Positions 11,935-24,724 of a stretch of 64,000 nt of DNA are shown here, piece after piece. The stretch is from Vinca minor (taxonomy: Eukaryota > Streptophyta > Magnoliopsida > Gentianales > Apocynaceae), in the NCBI GenBank assembly GCA_026122235.1, contig JAOCZM010000115.1, positions 10,638,501 through 10,702,500 of the forward strand, given 5' to 3'. Under the pieces are notes generated by a model, which saw nothing but the letters and a program-made list of their open reading frames with translations, made no database searches and was not told the DNA's origin. How positions within the stretch are numbered: position 1 is the stretch's first letter; every line of letters starts with the position of its first letter. The translations under genes were made by a program, and so were the position numbers.

Positions 11935-12796
11935 AAGTCTTTATGCCTTTTTAACACTTCTCCATCTTTTGTTTTGAGTGGGAAGTTGTACATTTAAAAA
12001 ACATGTCATTCATTTTACTTTATACTGGACAAGTTTTCAGTATTTTTCACCTAAACTTGCAAGATATTGTACTAGACATTTTTAATTTATACACTGTTCT
12101 TTTACACATTAAAAAAAATGGAAATAGAATACAGTATATACTTGATTATGTAGTTATTTATTTAGAGAATTAAGACATATAATTTTCATGTTATTATTTG
12201 TTAAAAAATGGACTTCTGCCAATGAACGTAAGGATTGTCCATACTTATGACTATGATTGGATTAGGTATTAATCCGAGACTCTCGGCTCAGTCTCAAACT
12301 TGTTTTAAACTCAAACCAAATTTTTCTTAATTTAGTGCTACAAGTTTATTTCACATATTTAATTTAAAGTGTGCTTCACTTTTAGTTTTAGTCTAAAACT
12401 CAAGCCAGAATCAATAAAAAAAAATGATCACATGCTAGCTAATATGAAATTCTAAAAGCACATCATCCCATACGTCTATGACTAGACATTTGAAGCGTTA
12501 ACATCAATAGCAGTCACACTTTAGACAGTCCCGAAACAAGAATTGTCCCGTTAACCAGATAAGATTATACTAAAAAAAAAAAAAAGAGGAAAAATCCGGG
12601 AAAAGTATAATATAATGACAAGAAGGCCGTATGAGGTGGATTTTTCTGTATGTGTGATTGACAAGTAACATGAGAATGTGCAATATGAAAGGAGAAAGGA
12701 AGCTTTTCGAGGCATGGCGATCTTCTTTGGTAAGCCAAAATCAAAAACAGGAAGTCAGGGAGGAGGAGGAGGACCACCTGAAACTCTCTTACATAC

Positions 12797-12984
12797 GGAA
12801 AATTCTGATATAGACCTGGGCTATATGTGGGGTTGTAGACCACTTGGTCCAGAATTAACCACATCACCTCTTTTGATTAAAAAAAAAAAATCTTATAAGG
12901 CCCCACCTATTTTTATTATTTTAATTAAAATTGTGATGTGACTGAATGTGGACCAAGTGGTCCATGTCCACGACAGAATCAATC
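12797..12984. mobile_element. Mutator-like MITE, family D copy 1
   Basis: The inverted ends begin ggaaaattctg and end cagaatcaatc. An inner inverted pair (gaccacttggtcc / ggaccaagtggtc) extends the foldback. A 9-bp flanking duplication with one mismatch (cttacatac / cttacatat) lies at 12788-12796 and 12985-12993. Nine bases is typical of Mutator-type elements. A relative lies at 46429-46577. Confidence 0.7.
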
Positions 12985-13445
12985 CTTACATATATCATGT
13001 GACTCATTTCTCTGCTCTTTCATAATTCATTTCTTTTTCCCCACTCCCAACTTTTCTTATTTTATCTTTTTCAATAAATAGCTAGGTCCCGTTAAATTAT
13101 GTTGGGACTATATATCCCACTTAATCAATTCAATTACTACACGGATATTCTTTTTTGGGTGAATTGGTATTTGGGAATTCCCTAACTAATTTTAATTAAA
13201 ATATATGTACGACAAATTTGGACATTTAATATTAAATTGTTTTTTTGGAAGTACTTGAATGGAACACACCTACAAAGGTAAAAAATTAAAAGTAACTTAG
13301 TTAAACCCGCTTACAGCTTTACAATATTTTTCTAGCCATATCTGGCTGGTATTGGGCTGAATTTTGCCATCTAAGTTGCACCAACAAACTAGAAGATCAA
13401 GCTTATAATTCTAGTGGATCAAGCATTAAGTTTGTAAAGTTAACT

Positions 13446-13570
13446 CCAGTGGCTAATGCTGAGGCCTCATTACGTAAATGTCATGAGTTCAAATTCCTTC
13501 CCCGCTTTTTTAATACACATATTTTTTGATAATAGATAGACCTCTCTTAAAAAAAAAAATTAAAAAAAAA
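13446..13570 (+). mobile_element. tRNA-derived SINE, family B
   Basis: A perfect 18-bp target-site duplication (aagtttgtaaagttaact) lies at 13428-13445 and 13571-13588. Inside, box A (tggctaatgctgagg) and box B (gagttcaaattcc) are in plus orientation and the 3' end is A-rich. The body does not match family A, so it represents a separate SINE family. Confidence 0.8.
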
Positions 13571-13686
13571 AAGTTTGTAAAGTTAACTTATAATACACAC
13601 ACGTCAAAACCGAGTCTCCCCCCACCCCCAGCACACAAAAAACGAGTTCTCTAACTCGATAGAGCATGAATCATACCTAATAACTT

Positions 13687-13811
13687 GTAGCATGTGTATG
13701 GTGGGTGATCTCAGAATACTCTCGTAGTCGACTCTATGGTCGCCAGGCACTGCTTTCGACTCGTGGTGGTGACCGGAGCCGAATCCACCCGAACTTTTTT
13801 TTAAAAAAAAA
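13687..13811 (+). mobile_element. Unclassified 125-bp poly-A retroposon
   Basis: A perfect 14-bp direct repeat (atacctaataactt) lies at 13673-13686 and 13812-13825, and the 3' end is an A run, so this was retroposed. The body is GC-rich compared with its surroundings and has no clear box A; a weak box-B-like word (gagccgaatcc) lies close to the 3' end. It resembles neither SINE family above. It could be a rearranged SINE or a retroposed small RNA. Confidence 0.6.
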
Positions 13812-14248
13812 ATACCTAATAACTTAGGGGAAAAACAAATAAAAATAGCGTGCTCTAAGTCCTCTGTGATATAACTACATGAGACTTATTCAATTTTGAA
13901 TTTTTTTTTAAAAAACAACTCTGGAATATCGTCGAAGGCAGTAAATGACCTCAAATTAATTAGTCTTAAGAAAGACTCAACGAACAAAAATTAATAGTTC
14001 AATTTGTATAAAACTTACTGCCACATTTAAGTCTTAAATTCGAAAGAAACTCATCTCTTTTCCCATTACCAAAATGAAAGTATATAAGAAACATATAATT
14101 GTCACTCATGTAATACTATGACGATCGAGAGTATAATTCGTAGTTTATGAAGTTAGATCAATTTTTTACAACGTAAAAAAACATTTTTTTTTTTTATGAA
14201 AAAAAAAGAAACTTACACTTACCTCTTTTATCCACCACCCATATAAAA

Positions 14249-14398
14249 GGGGTGAAAATACTATGTCCTCATTCCTGTTTCCCTAATCTTGTCCCCAACC
14301 AATCAAAATTTACTATATAAATATTTTTTCCAATTATATATACACATGGTGAATTGTGATTGGACGGGAACACACACGGATACAGATGATTTTTTGCC
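14249..14398. mobile_element. Short foldback MITE, family C copy 3
   Basis: It has the ggggtgaaaat left end, inverted ccaaccaatc / gtgattgg arms and a tttttgcc right end. A perfect 8-bp target-site duplication (atataaaa) lies at 14241-14248 and 14399-14406. It is closest in sequence to copy 2 at 10993. Confidence 0.8.
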
Positions 14399-14406
14399 AT
14401 ATAAAA

Positions 14407-16133
14407 GTAGGGTCTTTCTAATGTTGCTTCATAACACACGTTAATTTAGATAAGTTAGACTATATATAATAATTTAATTATATCAAAATTTAAAATTCTA
14501 TAAGGAACCTTAGGGAATAGAAAACTTAAACTATCATATACAATAACGTATTCAAATTAACATATGCTCCTGAGCCACACATTAGAGTTTTTCTAACGTG
14601 TACTTGAGACACGTTAATTAAGATAAAGTAAACTATACATGATAATTTAATTATATCAGAATCTAAAATCTTATCAGAAATGGGGAAGAATAAGAAACTT
14701 AAACTATCATATACAATAATTTATCCATATTAACATGTGTGATGTGTTCGAGCCACGCGTTAGAAAATCCAATAAAACTATATAATAAGATTTTATTATT
14801 TTAGAAATTAGAAAATAAAAAAAGAAAGGCTAGTAAGATGCATAAAAGTCTACAATGTACAAATGCACATTCAACAATTTCATTGCTTGGTTGTCTCTAT
14901 TTGCGCGGCATCAATTTATTATTTCTGCCAATACATCCAAAGTTCAACTATACTACTCTTTTATTCACCGCAAAAAAGAAAAAGAAAAAAGAAAAACTAT
15001 TCTACAATTTGACTTGGAAGATTATGCATGAGACACCCATTCTAAATCAATTTTCTTTATTTTTTTAAAGAAGAAATCCCAATTAATTTTGTCGTTTTTT
15101 GCAGCTCTGAAATTGTAACATGAAATACGAGTGGTGCTACATCATCATTTGTCTATTATCTTTTTTGAGGAAAATCATGTTTGTATAGATCGATGTAAAC
15201 AAATCCCTCGGAGACAAAAAAAAATATAAAAAAATCCAAAATTATATTACCTGTAAATACTGGCATTGACGAATTCAAGATTCATGTACTCAACTCTTAA
15301 TTCTTCTTCTCTTGCTTCCTAGAATTGAACAATCAAGAGCCATACTCTGTGAGTTATATACACCAAAAACAATTGAATAAATAAAGAGCATAATAAGGGA
15401 CTTACTATTAGATCGGGGTGAAAAATAGTATGTCGAACTACATATAAAAACTACAAAAAAAATATTAAGAACGAATTTGATCAAATATTCCGAACTACAT
15501 ATAAAATTTACTATATTTATAAGATTTTTAAAAATCTCGGGGGCGACTGCTCCCACCCGCCCCCATCTTCGTCCCTGGCCATATTATTATTGTGAGCTTA
15601 GTAACTTTAGACTAAGGTATAAAAATCCGATGAGGTCCAAAATGTCTTTAAATTTAGTCTGGAAATAAATTAAAAGCATTAATTATCTAGAATCGAATTT
15701 TAAACCAAAATCTCAATTTGAGACTCAATCCAAATATAACAGGGAGTAAGTGAATCTTATTATCTCCATGAGACTGCTTTTTATTTTTTTTCAATTTTCA
15801 ATTGTGAATACCCACGAAACTGCTGTGGAACGAGGACAAAGGCGACAATTGATTAGTGGAAAATTACAAATTGGCATGGCCTGGGAAAGGCAATGAAGTT
15901 AATTGGAGATTTGTCCTCTTTATATTAATTCTTGTTACTCCCTCCATTTTTATTTATATATCGCTTTAAAATATTACACTTGAATTAAGAAATTGATTGA
16001 GATATATAATTTAAAAATAAATAGATACTTTTACCCTTTCAATTAATACATTTATATTGGAACAATTAAAAGTAATTATTAACTAAATTAATAATTTATA
16101 AGAGTAAATTTGGAAAAAAATATATATTTAATA
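14407..16133. other. Intergenic, repeat debris only
   Basis: No conserved protein motif is visible. A short G/C-rich scrap near 15535-15585 (cgggggcgactgctcccacc) looks like the tail of a degraded transposon. Around 14420-14770 two diverged copies of a ~150-bp sequence (taagttagactatatataataattt and related words) lie in tandem. A ctccctccattttt word near 15942 is a Stowaway-like end without a clear partner. Confidence 0.5.
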
Positions 16134-16420
16134 CTCTCTTTATTTCTTAAAGTGATAAATAATTATCAAAGGTGTTGTGGCCCAGTGGGGCAAGTGCCTG
16201 CCCACAACCTCTGAGGTCGTGCGTTCTGGATACCCTCCGCCGACGTGCGGTATGATTTAATCTCCCTTATCTAGAGTGTTCTCTCTCCCCGCTCATGGGG
16301 CTGTTCTCTCTCTCCGCTCATGGGGCTTCGCCCATCGTGGCGTCAAAAAAAAAAAGTGATAAATAATTAAAAATTGATAAAGTATATATATAGACAACAA
16401 ATAATTGTAAATTGAGAGAG
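16134..16420. mobile_element. Stowaway-like MITE split by a SINE
   Basis: The ends are ctctctttattt and aaattgagagag with TA at both borders (16132-16133 and 16421-16422). With the SINE and one copy of its duplication removed, only about 83 bp of host element remains. The nesting shows that the SINE came second. Confidence 0.6.
16166..16354 (+). mobile_element. tRNA-derived SINE, family A
   Basis: It starts tcaaaggtgttgtggcccag, has box B (gaggtcgtgcgttctgg), a partly duplicated ctcatggggct 3' segment, and an A tail. A perfect 15-bp target-site duplication (agtgataaataatta) lies at 16151-16165 and 16355-16369. It is inserted in the Stowaway-like MITE. Confidence 0.88.
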
Positions 16421-16795
16421 TATTTGTTAGTATTTCCTCGAAATCAAAGACAGATAGATCCCCAACAATTACTCCCATAACAAAGGCATCCATGGAATTG
16501 ATTTCACATTCCATGTTCTCACTCAACATTTTACATGGAAATTGGATCTTGTTTGATTTTTATTTTAAAGGGTCTTTCTTTACTTACTTTAATCTTCATT
16601 TTCCCTTCTTAGGGGCTAAAGTTAATTGACATATTAATTCAATTATAAAGATGGATTTCAAAATTGAATAATAAAAATTGAATAAGAGTTATTTTGGAAG
16701 AGATATATACATTTTCCACCGTTATATTAAAAATTAACTATTGAAATTTATCTGTATGTACTAAAAAAAACCTCGATAGTATAACCGGATTCCTT

Positions 16796-16983
16796 TTTTT
16801 TTTTTTTTTTGAAGCTCGATTGGGCGGTTGTCCCATATAGGGGAGAGAGAACTGCCTCAGACGAGAAAGAGATAGCCCTAAAAAGGGTAATTAAAACTTG
16901 TCGCACGTAGACGGAGGATATCGAACCCACGACTTCAAAGTCGTGGGCAAGCGCCTGCCCCACTGGTTAGGACACCTTTGATC
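16796..16983 (-). mobile_element. tRNA-derived SINE, family A, inverted
   Basis: The minus-strand copy starts atcaaaggtgtcctaacc and ends with gggcggttgtcc-type 3' sequence and a long A tail (T run at 16794-16811). A perfect 16-bp target-site duplication (tataaccggattcctt) lies at 16780-16795 and 16984-16999. The fully identical duplication and long tail suggest a young insertion. Confidence 0.88.
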
Positions 16984-16999
16984 TATAACCGGATTCCTT

Positions 17000-19900
17000 G
17001 TATTGAATGTAATAATCATAATGGTGTTGAAAGAAGAAAACAATTGATTTTAGGATTTCAATTCAAAGTCTCCCACCACGCACCAAGGCACCACCACTTA
17101 TCCGTGTTTGACTGACTTTTCATTGATAAATTTGGTCCCATGATATGATAGTACTTTACCACTCTATCAAAAGAACAAAACACTGAACCTCACAATACTT
17201 GTCACAAACTCACCACCACCAACTTTTCATCTTCACATTTATTGCTAGTATTGGTATTCATATTCACGATACTCGTGTTTAGCGTGATTATCAATTACTT
17301 ACTATCTGTTAGATCACGAGTTCAAACTACGTAAATAGCCTCTATATGAAAAAATAAGGGTAATTTTACGTACATCAAAACTTTTTTCAAACTCTATTGA
17401 AGCGTAAGTCTTGTGCACTGCGTACCACCTTTAATTTATATTGATATTCACGTTCATTCACTTGTGTAGCCTTTTCTTCCAAAGCCCAATTTATAATCTT
17501 TTTGTTTCACTAAATTTGACCTTTTCCTGCTTTCCAAGAACTACCATGACCCCAATGGTCTTTTTCCCATCATTCCTGGTCTAAGAAAGTGATTTTGTTT
17601 TTCTATTTTAATGTATAATTCCAAGACCTAAATAATTCCATCTTTTGCTTGAGTAATCCAATCCCAAGCAATCCCCATAAACAATATTTGATGCCCCCAA
17701 GCTAATCACCGCCAATAGCTACTTAACAAAATACTAGAGCTTTGCAACCCATTTGAAAGGGAAAAAAACAAATAAATAGGGATTCAGTAATGCGCGCTAA
17801 ATGCATAGTTTTTTTCTCAGCACGATAGTATTGTAATATCAATTTTTGATTATCGATCAAATTGTTAAAAATTCTTCTATTAAAACTAGCTATTCTAAAA
17901 TAATTATTTTTTTCTTGTTGAAATATGTCTTGTATTATCCGACAGCTAACAATAAATAATTACCGTGTTGAGAAAAATATGCGTAAGTAGCTAACTAACT
18001 AAGAAAATGTATGCACAAAAGTGCAATTTAACAGAATCGACAAAAAAAAAAAAAAGGGTCTTGTTTCACTCCCATTATGAATCTATGATGGCATATTTGA
18101 CCATAAACAATCAATTCGGATTCCCATTTCCCACTGAACCAAGAAAGAAAAGAAGAGTGGAATGTTGTTCCTAATCAAAGAAACAATTATAGAGTAATTT
18201 TCATAAATAGTTTAGGTGCCAATTCTGACTTTATAAGTTTGATGATGATATATAATTAGATAATTGAGATGTGGATTTAAACTTTCTTCTTCTTCTGCCG
18301 ACCAAGAGGACCAGTCTCCATATCATATACACGAAAATGATGGAACAAAATTTAAGGTTAGCTGAAACTATTTAAACGTACATTATAACCTTGAAAAAGA
18401 CTCCCGTGTTATTCATTTTAATAAATATACATATTAAATTTAATCAAAATCTAAGGTTATTCATTTTGTAAGATTTGTAATCAATCAAGTAACAAATATA
18501 CATATTCAGAAAGAAAAAAAAATAACAAATATACATAAACTATAGTATGAGTGTTGCTCGGCTCCAAAACTTCTAATATGTTTTTTAATAAGTTATGTGC
18601 GGATATAAACATGTGTTCAATGATAGATATTCATACAGTGATAAAAAGTGTACAGATTTTTTAGAAGAGAGGAGTCGTGTTGGTCTTCTGGATCGTCTGA
18701 ATCTCACGAGTGAATCGAAAATGTGATATACAATGGACCTCACTCGAAATCGCCACATCTATCCTCGAAAAGAAATTTAGTTTTAAATGTGCCTTGAATG
18801 ATCTATATCTTAGGGTAGGGCGTTGATGAACACATTGAACTATCCATTTGGTTGAAACCACTCACAAATTAGACATAACAAAATTATATTTAGCACACAA
18901 TAAAATTGCTTAACATGTAGAAGCACCAACTCTTACCACTGACTAATTTTTTATTTTTTATTTTAATCTTGAAAACAAATATGATTTTTATTTTATGAGA
19001 AAAGGTATTCCTTCTCAACTTGGGGGATGTGATTTTCGGTTCTAATTTTCAATTCAAATATACTTGCTTTTAAATATCGATTAATGTCGTTAGATATAAC
19101 TAAGTATTACCATAGTTCTTCTTCTTTACTCGGACTTTAAATCGACAGACTACAGTAATGAAGATCGGCAATAAATATCAGGAACTAAATCGTTCATTAT
19201 TGACGGAATTAAATATACTTGATTTGAAATATGTTTTTATGGCAAAGTAAATTTTAAAAAATAAATTGCAGAGGAAGTTATCTTTTCTGAGCGAGATTAT
19301 ATTATGCTTCTTATCTTAACAGAGAACCAAAATTATGGCATATTTAGTACTTTTAACTTTTCTCATATTGTTTTACATGGATTTGTTGTTTTTTTTGTCA
19401 TTTGTTTGGGTACTCGCTGACCACGGATAAAGTAGCGACTTATTTGGACTCGCATTTACAGTTGGCCCGCAGCATGATCTAAATGATAGAGAGTTCGGTC
19501 ATAATACTTTTTACATGGAGCCCACAACCACGAAAAAAAATCTCACAAAAGTCGATATTCACCAAAGAATTCAAATACTCATCAACAATAAAATATATGA
19601 CAGATCTAATCAGCTGCAGGAGGGTTATGGATTTGTTGTTGTTGGTTGGATATCTTCCTACCGAAATTTGTCTACGAGAGGAATTTTCTTAATTTTTGTC
19701 TTTTTACAGTTTCGAGTTTTAAGGCCAGAATGGGCCTAAGGATATCTGGTAAAGAAAATGTCCATCAGGCTTCAGCCCAATTCATTAGTTAGAAGTTCGT
19801 ATTGTTGTAATTGGGCCTTGAGGATGCTTAAGATCACTTGATTTAGTCCCCAATTCCGACAGCCTCTTTTTCTCTCGGACCGGTTGCGTGAACAAATCAA

Positions 19901-21110
19901 CGAAGACGATGAAATATTTTATTCCATTTCAGGGCCCGCTATTAATTAAAGAAAATGGCAAATTGGTGAATTTAGTCCCCAAAGTTCATTTTGTGATTTT
20001 GATTTTCGTTCTATATTTACGTTTTGTTTTTGGGTCTCCAAACATATTGCGTTTGGTAGACATGATCCTTCTGTATACAAATGTTACAGAGATAATTAAT
20101 TTTGATTTTTCATTCAAGATACCGGTTTAAATTAACCCAACTTATTTTTTATTTTTGGGTCTCAAAATATTGTGATTGGTGGTTTTGATTCCTATCTTGA
20201 GCCTCCACTAGAAAACTCTCCTCCGACCTTACCCACCTCCACCACCACTGCAACTGCCACTACCATATCCACCACCACTAAAAAACTCTTCACTACTCAT
20301 GCTTTCTCTCTGCAAGGGTGACAAATACCGGAAAGACGAAACCCCCTTCTTCCAAGCAACAAATAAACCACCATCAAAACTTCATCATCCTCCTTAAATT
20401 CATTTTCAATTCAAGTTCTTGTCCCCCTGTTATGTAGTTTACTCGTGTATGCCTGTCAAAGTGGAGAATATTTTTGGAATTATGACTATAGCTTCTTTTC
20501 CGCACCATTGCCTGGATGTTTGTCATTTTACCCAAAATAATATCTTCCTGAAAACATAGCTTAGTGCAAAAAAAAAGGGCGAGGAATGAATACAACACAT
20601 TCGTTTGTGGTGGTGTGGATATTAACAAATAACAATTTGATTTGAAGGAGGAAAAACAAATAAATATATGGCCATTTTCTCCACAAGGTTCTCCTACTTG
20701 GAAATTTTCTCAATGCCACATCAAAACGGGAAATTTCATACTTCACACCCGTTGAATCTTATGACAAAAGAGACCTCCAATGGATTTTCGATAATTCAGC
20801 TTCACATTGACAAATACAAAAAATTCAAGCAACACCAAGAAATTCCAGATAAGTTCAGGGATAGGGGAAAAAAGAATAGAAGCTAATGAGGAGAGATTTC
20901 AAGGTCATTGGAAAATCGAAATTCGGTCTCCTCTTCATGGCATCTCCTAACTACACTCCTAAGTAAGCTTCTTTACATGATATTCATAAAGGATCATAGA
21001 TCAACGTAACTGTCTTCTGCTGGCTTAAGAGTGAACAAAATAAATGAAGAATTACTGGCTTTAATTTCCACAATCTAACAGGAAATGCTGAAACTTATTC
21101 TCGGAGCATT
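17000..21110. other. Intergenic, no gene recognised
   Basis: Several open frames of 60-85 codons occur on both strands, but none shows a conserved domain, sensible composition or splice partner. The stretch 19940-20200 has ggtccccaaa/gggtctccaa-type wording seen in degraded plant transposons. Part of 20880-21110 is probably the 3' untranslated region of the bZIP gene ending at 21111. Confidence 0.55.
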
Positions 21111-21787
21111 TCAACCAGTTGTTCCAGCACACGCCCCTGCAACAAAACAAAAAGAATCAAGATCAACATCATAGAAGGCCATATCTCAGTCATAATAATC
21201 AAAATCAACTTAAAAATTCATAAAATGTCACAAAACAAGTCCTTCGCCCCTATATAAACAGCTAGGATTGGTGTAGATCCTAGGGATGAATAAAAAAACA
21301 GCATCAAGCAGCCAGTCAAATATAAGATTGCAGTTGCGTCCTTTTTATCAACCTTGCTTTCTAATTTAATTAATCCCAAGTTTAACAAAACCAATAAAAG
21401 AAATTTATCTATCAGAAAATTCATAGCCGTCACTTGCACAGATTGTTAATTTACAATATATCCAACTACAGTCTTTCAACAAACTCCATGTTCAGTAGTC
21501 ATCACCGACCATTATTCAGAATTTTATGAGAATTCTGAAGATCATTAGCGTGAGTAATTAGTGTTATTCCAGAAACAGAAGAACCAAAGGTCAAGCCTAT
21601 ACAATAGGTTTATTATCTAAAAGACAAATACAATAAATTATTCTTTCTTTTTTCTTCTTTAATACAGATACATGTGACAGAAGCAAGAATTTCACCGACT
21701 CTTAATGATCCCCAAGCATAAAATGCAGAATAAATTTCCAAACAAATTCAAAAAACTATTTCTTCTAGCAATCCTGATTACCTAATA

Positions 21788-22073
21788 CTCTCTCTGTCCC
21801 AAATTATTTGTCCACATTTCCTTTTTAATCTGTCCCAAATTAATCATCCACTTACTAAATAAAGGGCTTATTAATGATGGTTTTTCCAATCGCACCCCTT
21901 GCATTGAATGTTGGAGAGAGAAGAATAGAGAGAGAAAATAAGGTAGAATTAAACTGGGAGTAACATTAAATAGGGTCATGTTTGACATTTTACCATATTC
22001 TACTATAGAATTTGATGAAACCTTAAATCCCGTGCAAAATACAAAGTGGACAGATAATTTGGGAAGTAGGGAG
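21788..22073. mobile_element. Stowaway-like MITE in the bZIP intron
   Basis: The ends are ctctctctgtcccaaatta and aatttgggaagtagggag, imperfect inverted repeats, with TA at 21786-21787 and 22074-22075. It is 286 bp and noncoding and lies inside the long last intron (21137-22586) of the bZIP gene. Confidence 0.75.
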
Positions 22074-23245
22074 TAGTACATTCCAATTGGAGTATACCAC
22101 TTCTGTAAGAATTATACAAAATTGATAATTAATATCAAACTTCATAACTGAATAGAATGAGATTTAAATTGAACAGATGGGGAAGTAGCTTAACAAAGAT
22201 TTTAGTAAAACAAATATACATATACATCCAACAAAGATTTTGGTAAAACATTGCAAGAGGTCGGAACTACAAAGCAGTCACACAATGCGAAGTTGCTGAT
22301 GCCAACATTTATAGGCAAAGCATAATCTTTTAAAATGTATTATATAATACCAGGAACCAGTAGCATATGCAATTGATACTAGTCAGAAGGATAGAGAAAT
22401 AAAACACAGACAGCTAAGTGTCTGAACTGAATTTGCAACCCACAATAGCACACAGCATGTTACCAACAATTAGAGCCTAGCAAGTGTAGAAAGACGGGTA
22501 ATTTAATAGTCTAATCAGATGCAATGTCTAAATTTTGGCGGATAGAAAAACTGAGAACAAGGTAGGGAGAATATGCAAAGTTTCACCTTTACGCCTGCTA
22601 CCATTGCTTGTATTTGGGTTTATTGAAGGCACACTGTTTCCCATTCCGCAACCAGGAAGTTCCTTTGACTCAGAATTCTGGTTCCCCAAGCACTGAAGAG
22701 TCTCGAATTCACAATCATTATATCCCTGGCCATTCAAGGCTACACTATCCAAATCCTTCCCATCAGCTCCTGGGTGAAGGCAATAGAGCTGATCATCACA
22801 TTGCTGTATGTTACATGGATTCATCACGTATGCCCCGGACATGTTAGGATTAGCAAGGTTCTGATAAACATCTCCACTCCTATCGTTCGGTCTCTGATAC
22901 GGAAAAGATCCTATCTCACCTTCAATCCTTCCTCTAATATCGACCAGCAGGCATTTAAGCCTTGCAACCTCAGCTTCCAAAACAGCCTGGCCTTGCAGTC
23001 TTTTAATTAGTTGCTGATTCAAGGCCTTCAATTTAACAACCTCATCTTCCAAAGATGCAGCTTTTGCCTTTTTCTTCTCGCGATACTTACGCACAGCTTC
23101 TTTATTACCAACAGGGCGTTTCTTTTTCTTGTTTTCAGTGGACTCAGCAGTGTCGTCAGTAGGAGTCTTTTCCTCACTTGGAGCAGGTACAATTTTGGTA
23201 TGGACATGATAACATGTGTGTGTGTGAGAATTATCAGGACCAGGT

Positions 23246-23647
23246 TGTTGAGCAGTAACATTACAGCCTGCATATTTGGTCCAAGATGGAGCTGAAGGTC
23301 AAAGCTGGATGCTACAGCTGTTCTACTCAGCTAAACTAAGAGAAGGAGAACCTAAGGATGCAGTTACACGCATGTGCAAGTTGCCAACTTGCACAACTGT
23401 TTTTAGGGAGAAAGTTAGAGTGACAGCTCATGTATATAGTTAGTAACTTGTACATAATAGTTTACTTTGTTAACAGCTTGTAACTCTAGCTTAGTTAGTT
23501 ATTTCCATTTGTATATAAATAGGTGTCAACCCTTGTATTTAATTCAATTGATTCCTTTAATAGAAATATCCAGAATTTCTCTCTCTTGGCAGTTACCAAA
23601 TTCTCTTCTTCTTCATTGTTCTATCAACGTAGTTTCTGATTTTATCA
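23246..23647 (+). repeat. 5' LTR
   Basis: It starts TGTTGAGCAG and ends TTTTATCA, so it has the standard TG...CA ends. A TATA box (gtatataaatagg) at 23511-23523 marks the promoter. It is followed without a gap by the primer-binding site. Confidence 0.93.
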
Positions 23648-23659
23648 TGGTATCAGAGC
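23648..23659 (+). other. Primer-binding site, initiator Met tRNA type
   Basis: The sequence tggtatcagagc directly after the LTR is the standard plant copia primer-binding site complementary to initiator methionine tRNA. Confidence 0.92.
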
Positions 23660-23830
23660 TAAGATTTCAGCTCAATTGTTTGTTTTCTGAGCTTCGATCA
23701 TCTTCTAGTTGATCTCTCTTGATTGATTGCAGTTTAATTTTGATTTTTTGAACAATCTCTGGTTCTGCAAACCTAATTTCGAGGTTGTTTCTTTCAATTT
23801 TCTTGTTTACTGTCTCTTTAAGCAAGATCC

Positions 23831-24724
23831 ATGGCAGAAGTTCCTGTTCCTATCAATAGTCCTTTTTCACTTCATCCAAGCAAGAGTGCAGCTCTTGTTC
23901 TGGTTCAACCTCTTCTGGATGATGTCAACTATCAGAATTGGAGCAAGGCTATGAAAGTAGCTCTCATATCTGAACACAAAATTCAATTTGTAGATGGTAC
24001 TATACTTCCTCTACTTTCTACTGATCCACAGTATGAAAATTGGGTGCAATGCAACAATATGGTGTTTTCATGGCTATTAAACTCCATGACACCTACCATT
24101 AGGCAGAGTGTGCTATGGTATTCCACAGCCTATGAGATCTGGAATGATCTATCTGAGAGGTTTGGTCAAGGTGATGCATATAGACTCAGTGACATCTTGG
24201 AAGAGATACAAAACCTTAAGCAAGGTAGTAACTCTGTAAATTCATATTTTACCAAACTCAAAATACTTTGGGATGAGATGCTGTCCCTAAGACCAGTGCC
24301 TAAGTGCATGCGTAATCCTACTTGTGACTGTGGAGGCTATATCAGTATGCAAAGTTATGTAGATGATGAATATGTCATTAGGTTTCTTAAAGGATTGAGT
24401 GAGTAATATGAGCAAGTCAGATCTCAGATTCTCCTTATGATTCCTATGCCTAAAATAAAACAAGCTTTTAATCTTGCTATAAAACATGAAAGGCAAAATA
24501 ATAGAGGACATGAGAGTACTAACACTATCTTAGCTGCTAAAGGAAGTAGTTACCAGCAATTCAATGGAACTGAATATTCAACCAATGTGAGGCCAGAATC
24601 TGGTACTATCTACAGCAATGTCAATGCTGTTGGTCAAGGAAATTTCAGAAGGTACACCAATCAGACCAATGGAAAGAGGCATCAATGTGTTTTTTGTGGC
24701 AAAATCTGGACACACAGTGGATAG
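23831..24724 (+). pseudogene. copia gag, interrupted
   Basis: The frame opens at 23831 (MAEVPVPINSPFSLHPSKSA) with the UBN2/copia gag fold signature (NYQNWSKAMKVAL, WNDLSERFGQGD, FTKLKILWDEM). A TAA at 24404-24406 interrupts it. Conserved gag sequence resumes in the same frame at once (YEQVRSQILL) and continues to a zinc knuckle near 24690, where CVFCGK is followed by a change of frame; the remaining knuckle residues (SGHTVDRC) are read in the next frame. One in-frame stop and one single-base indel, the latter next to an A run, make gag nonfunctional as read. In copia elements gag forms the particle and binds the RNA. Confidence 0.88.

Noticed and set aside
12565..12941. Frames of 100 and 87 codons on opposite strands
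   Set aside because: They are mutual shadows across a MITE, with homopolymer ends and no conserved motif.
23028..23273. 81-codon minus frame overlapping the copia border
   Set aside because: It is a shifted reading of the bZIP exon fused to LTR sequence; the conserved bZIP frame is a different one.
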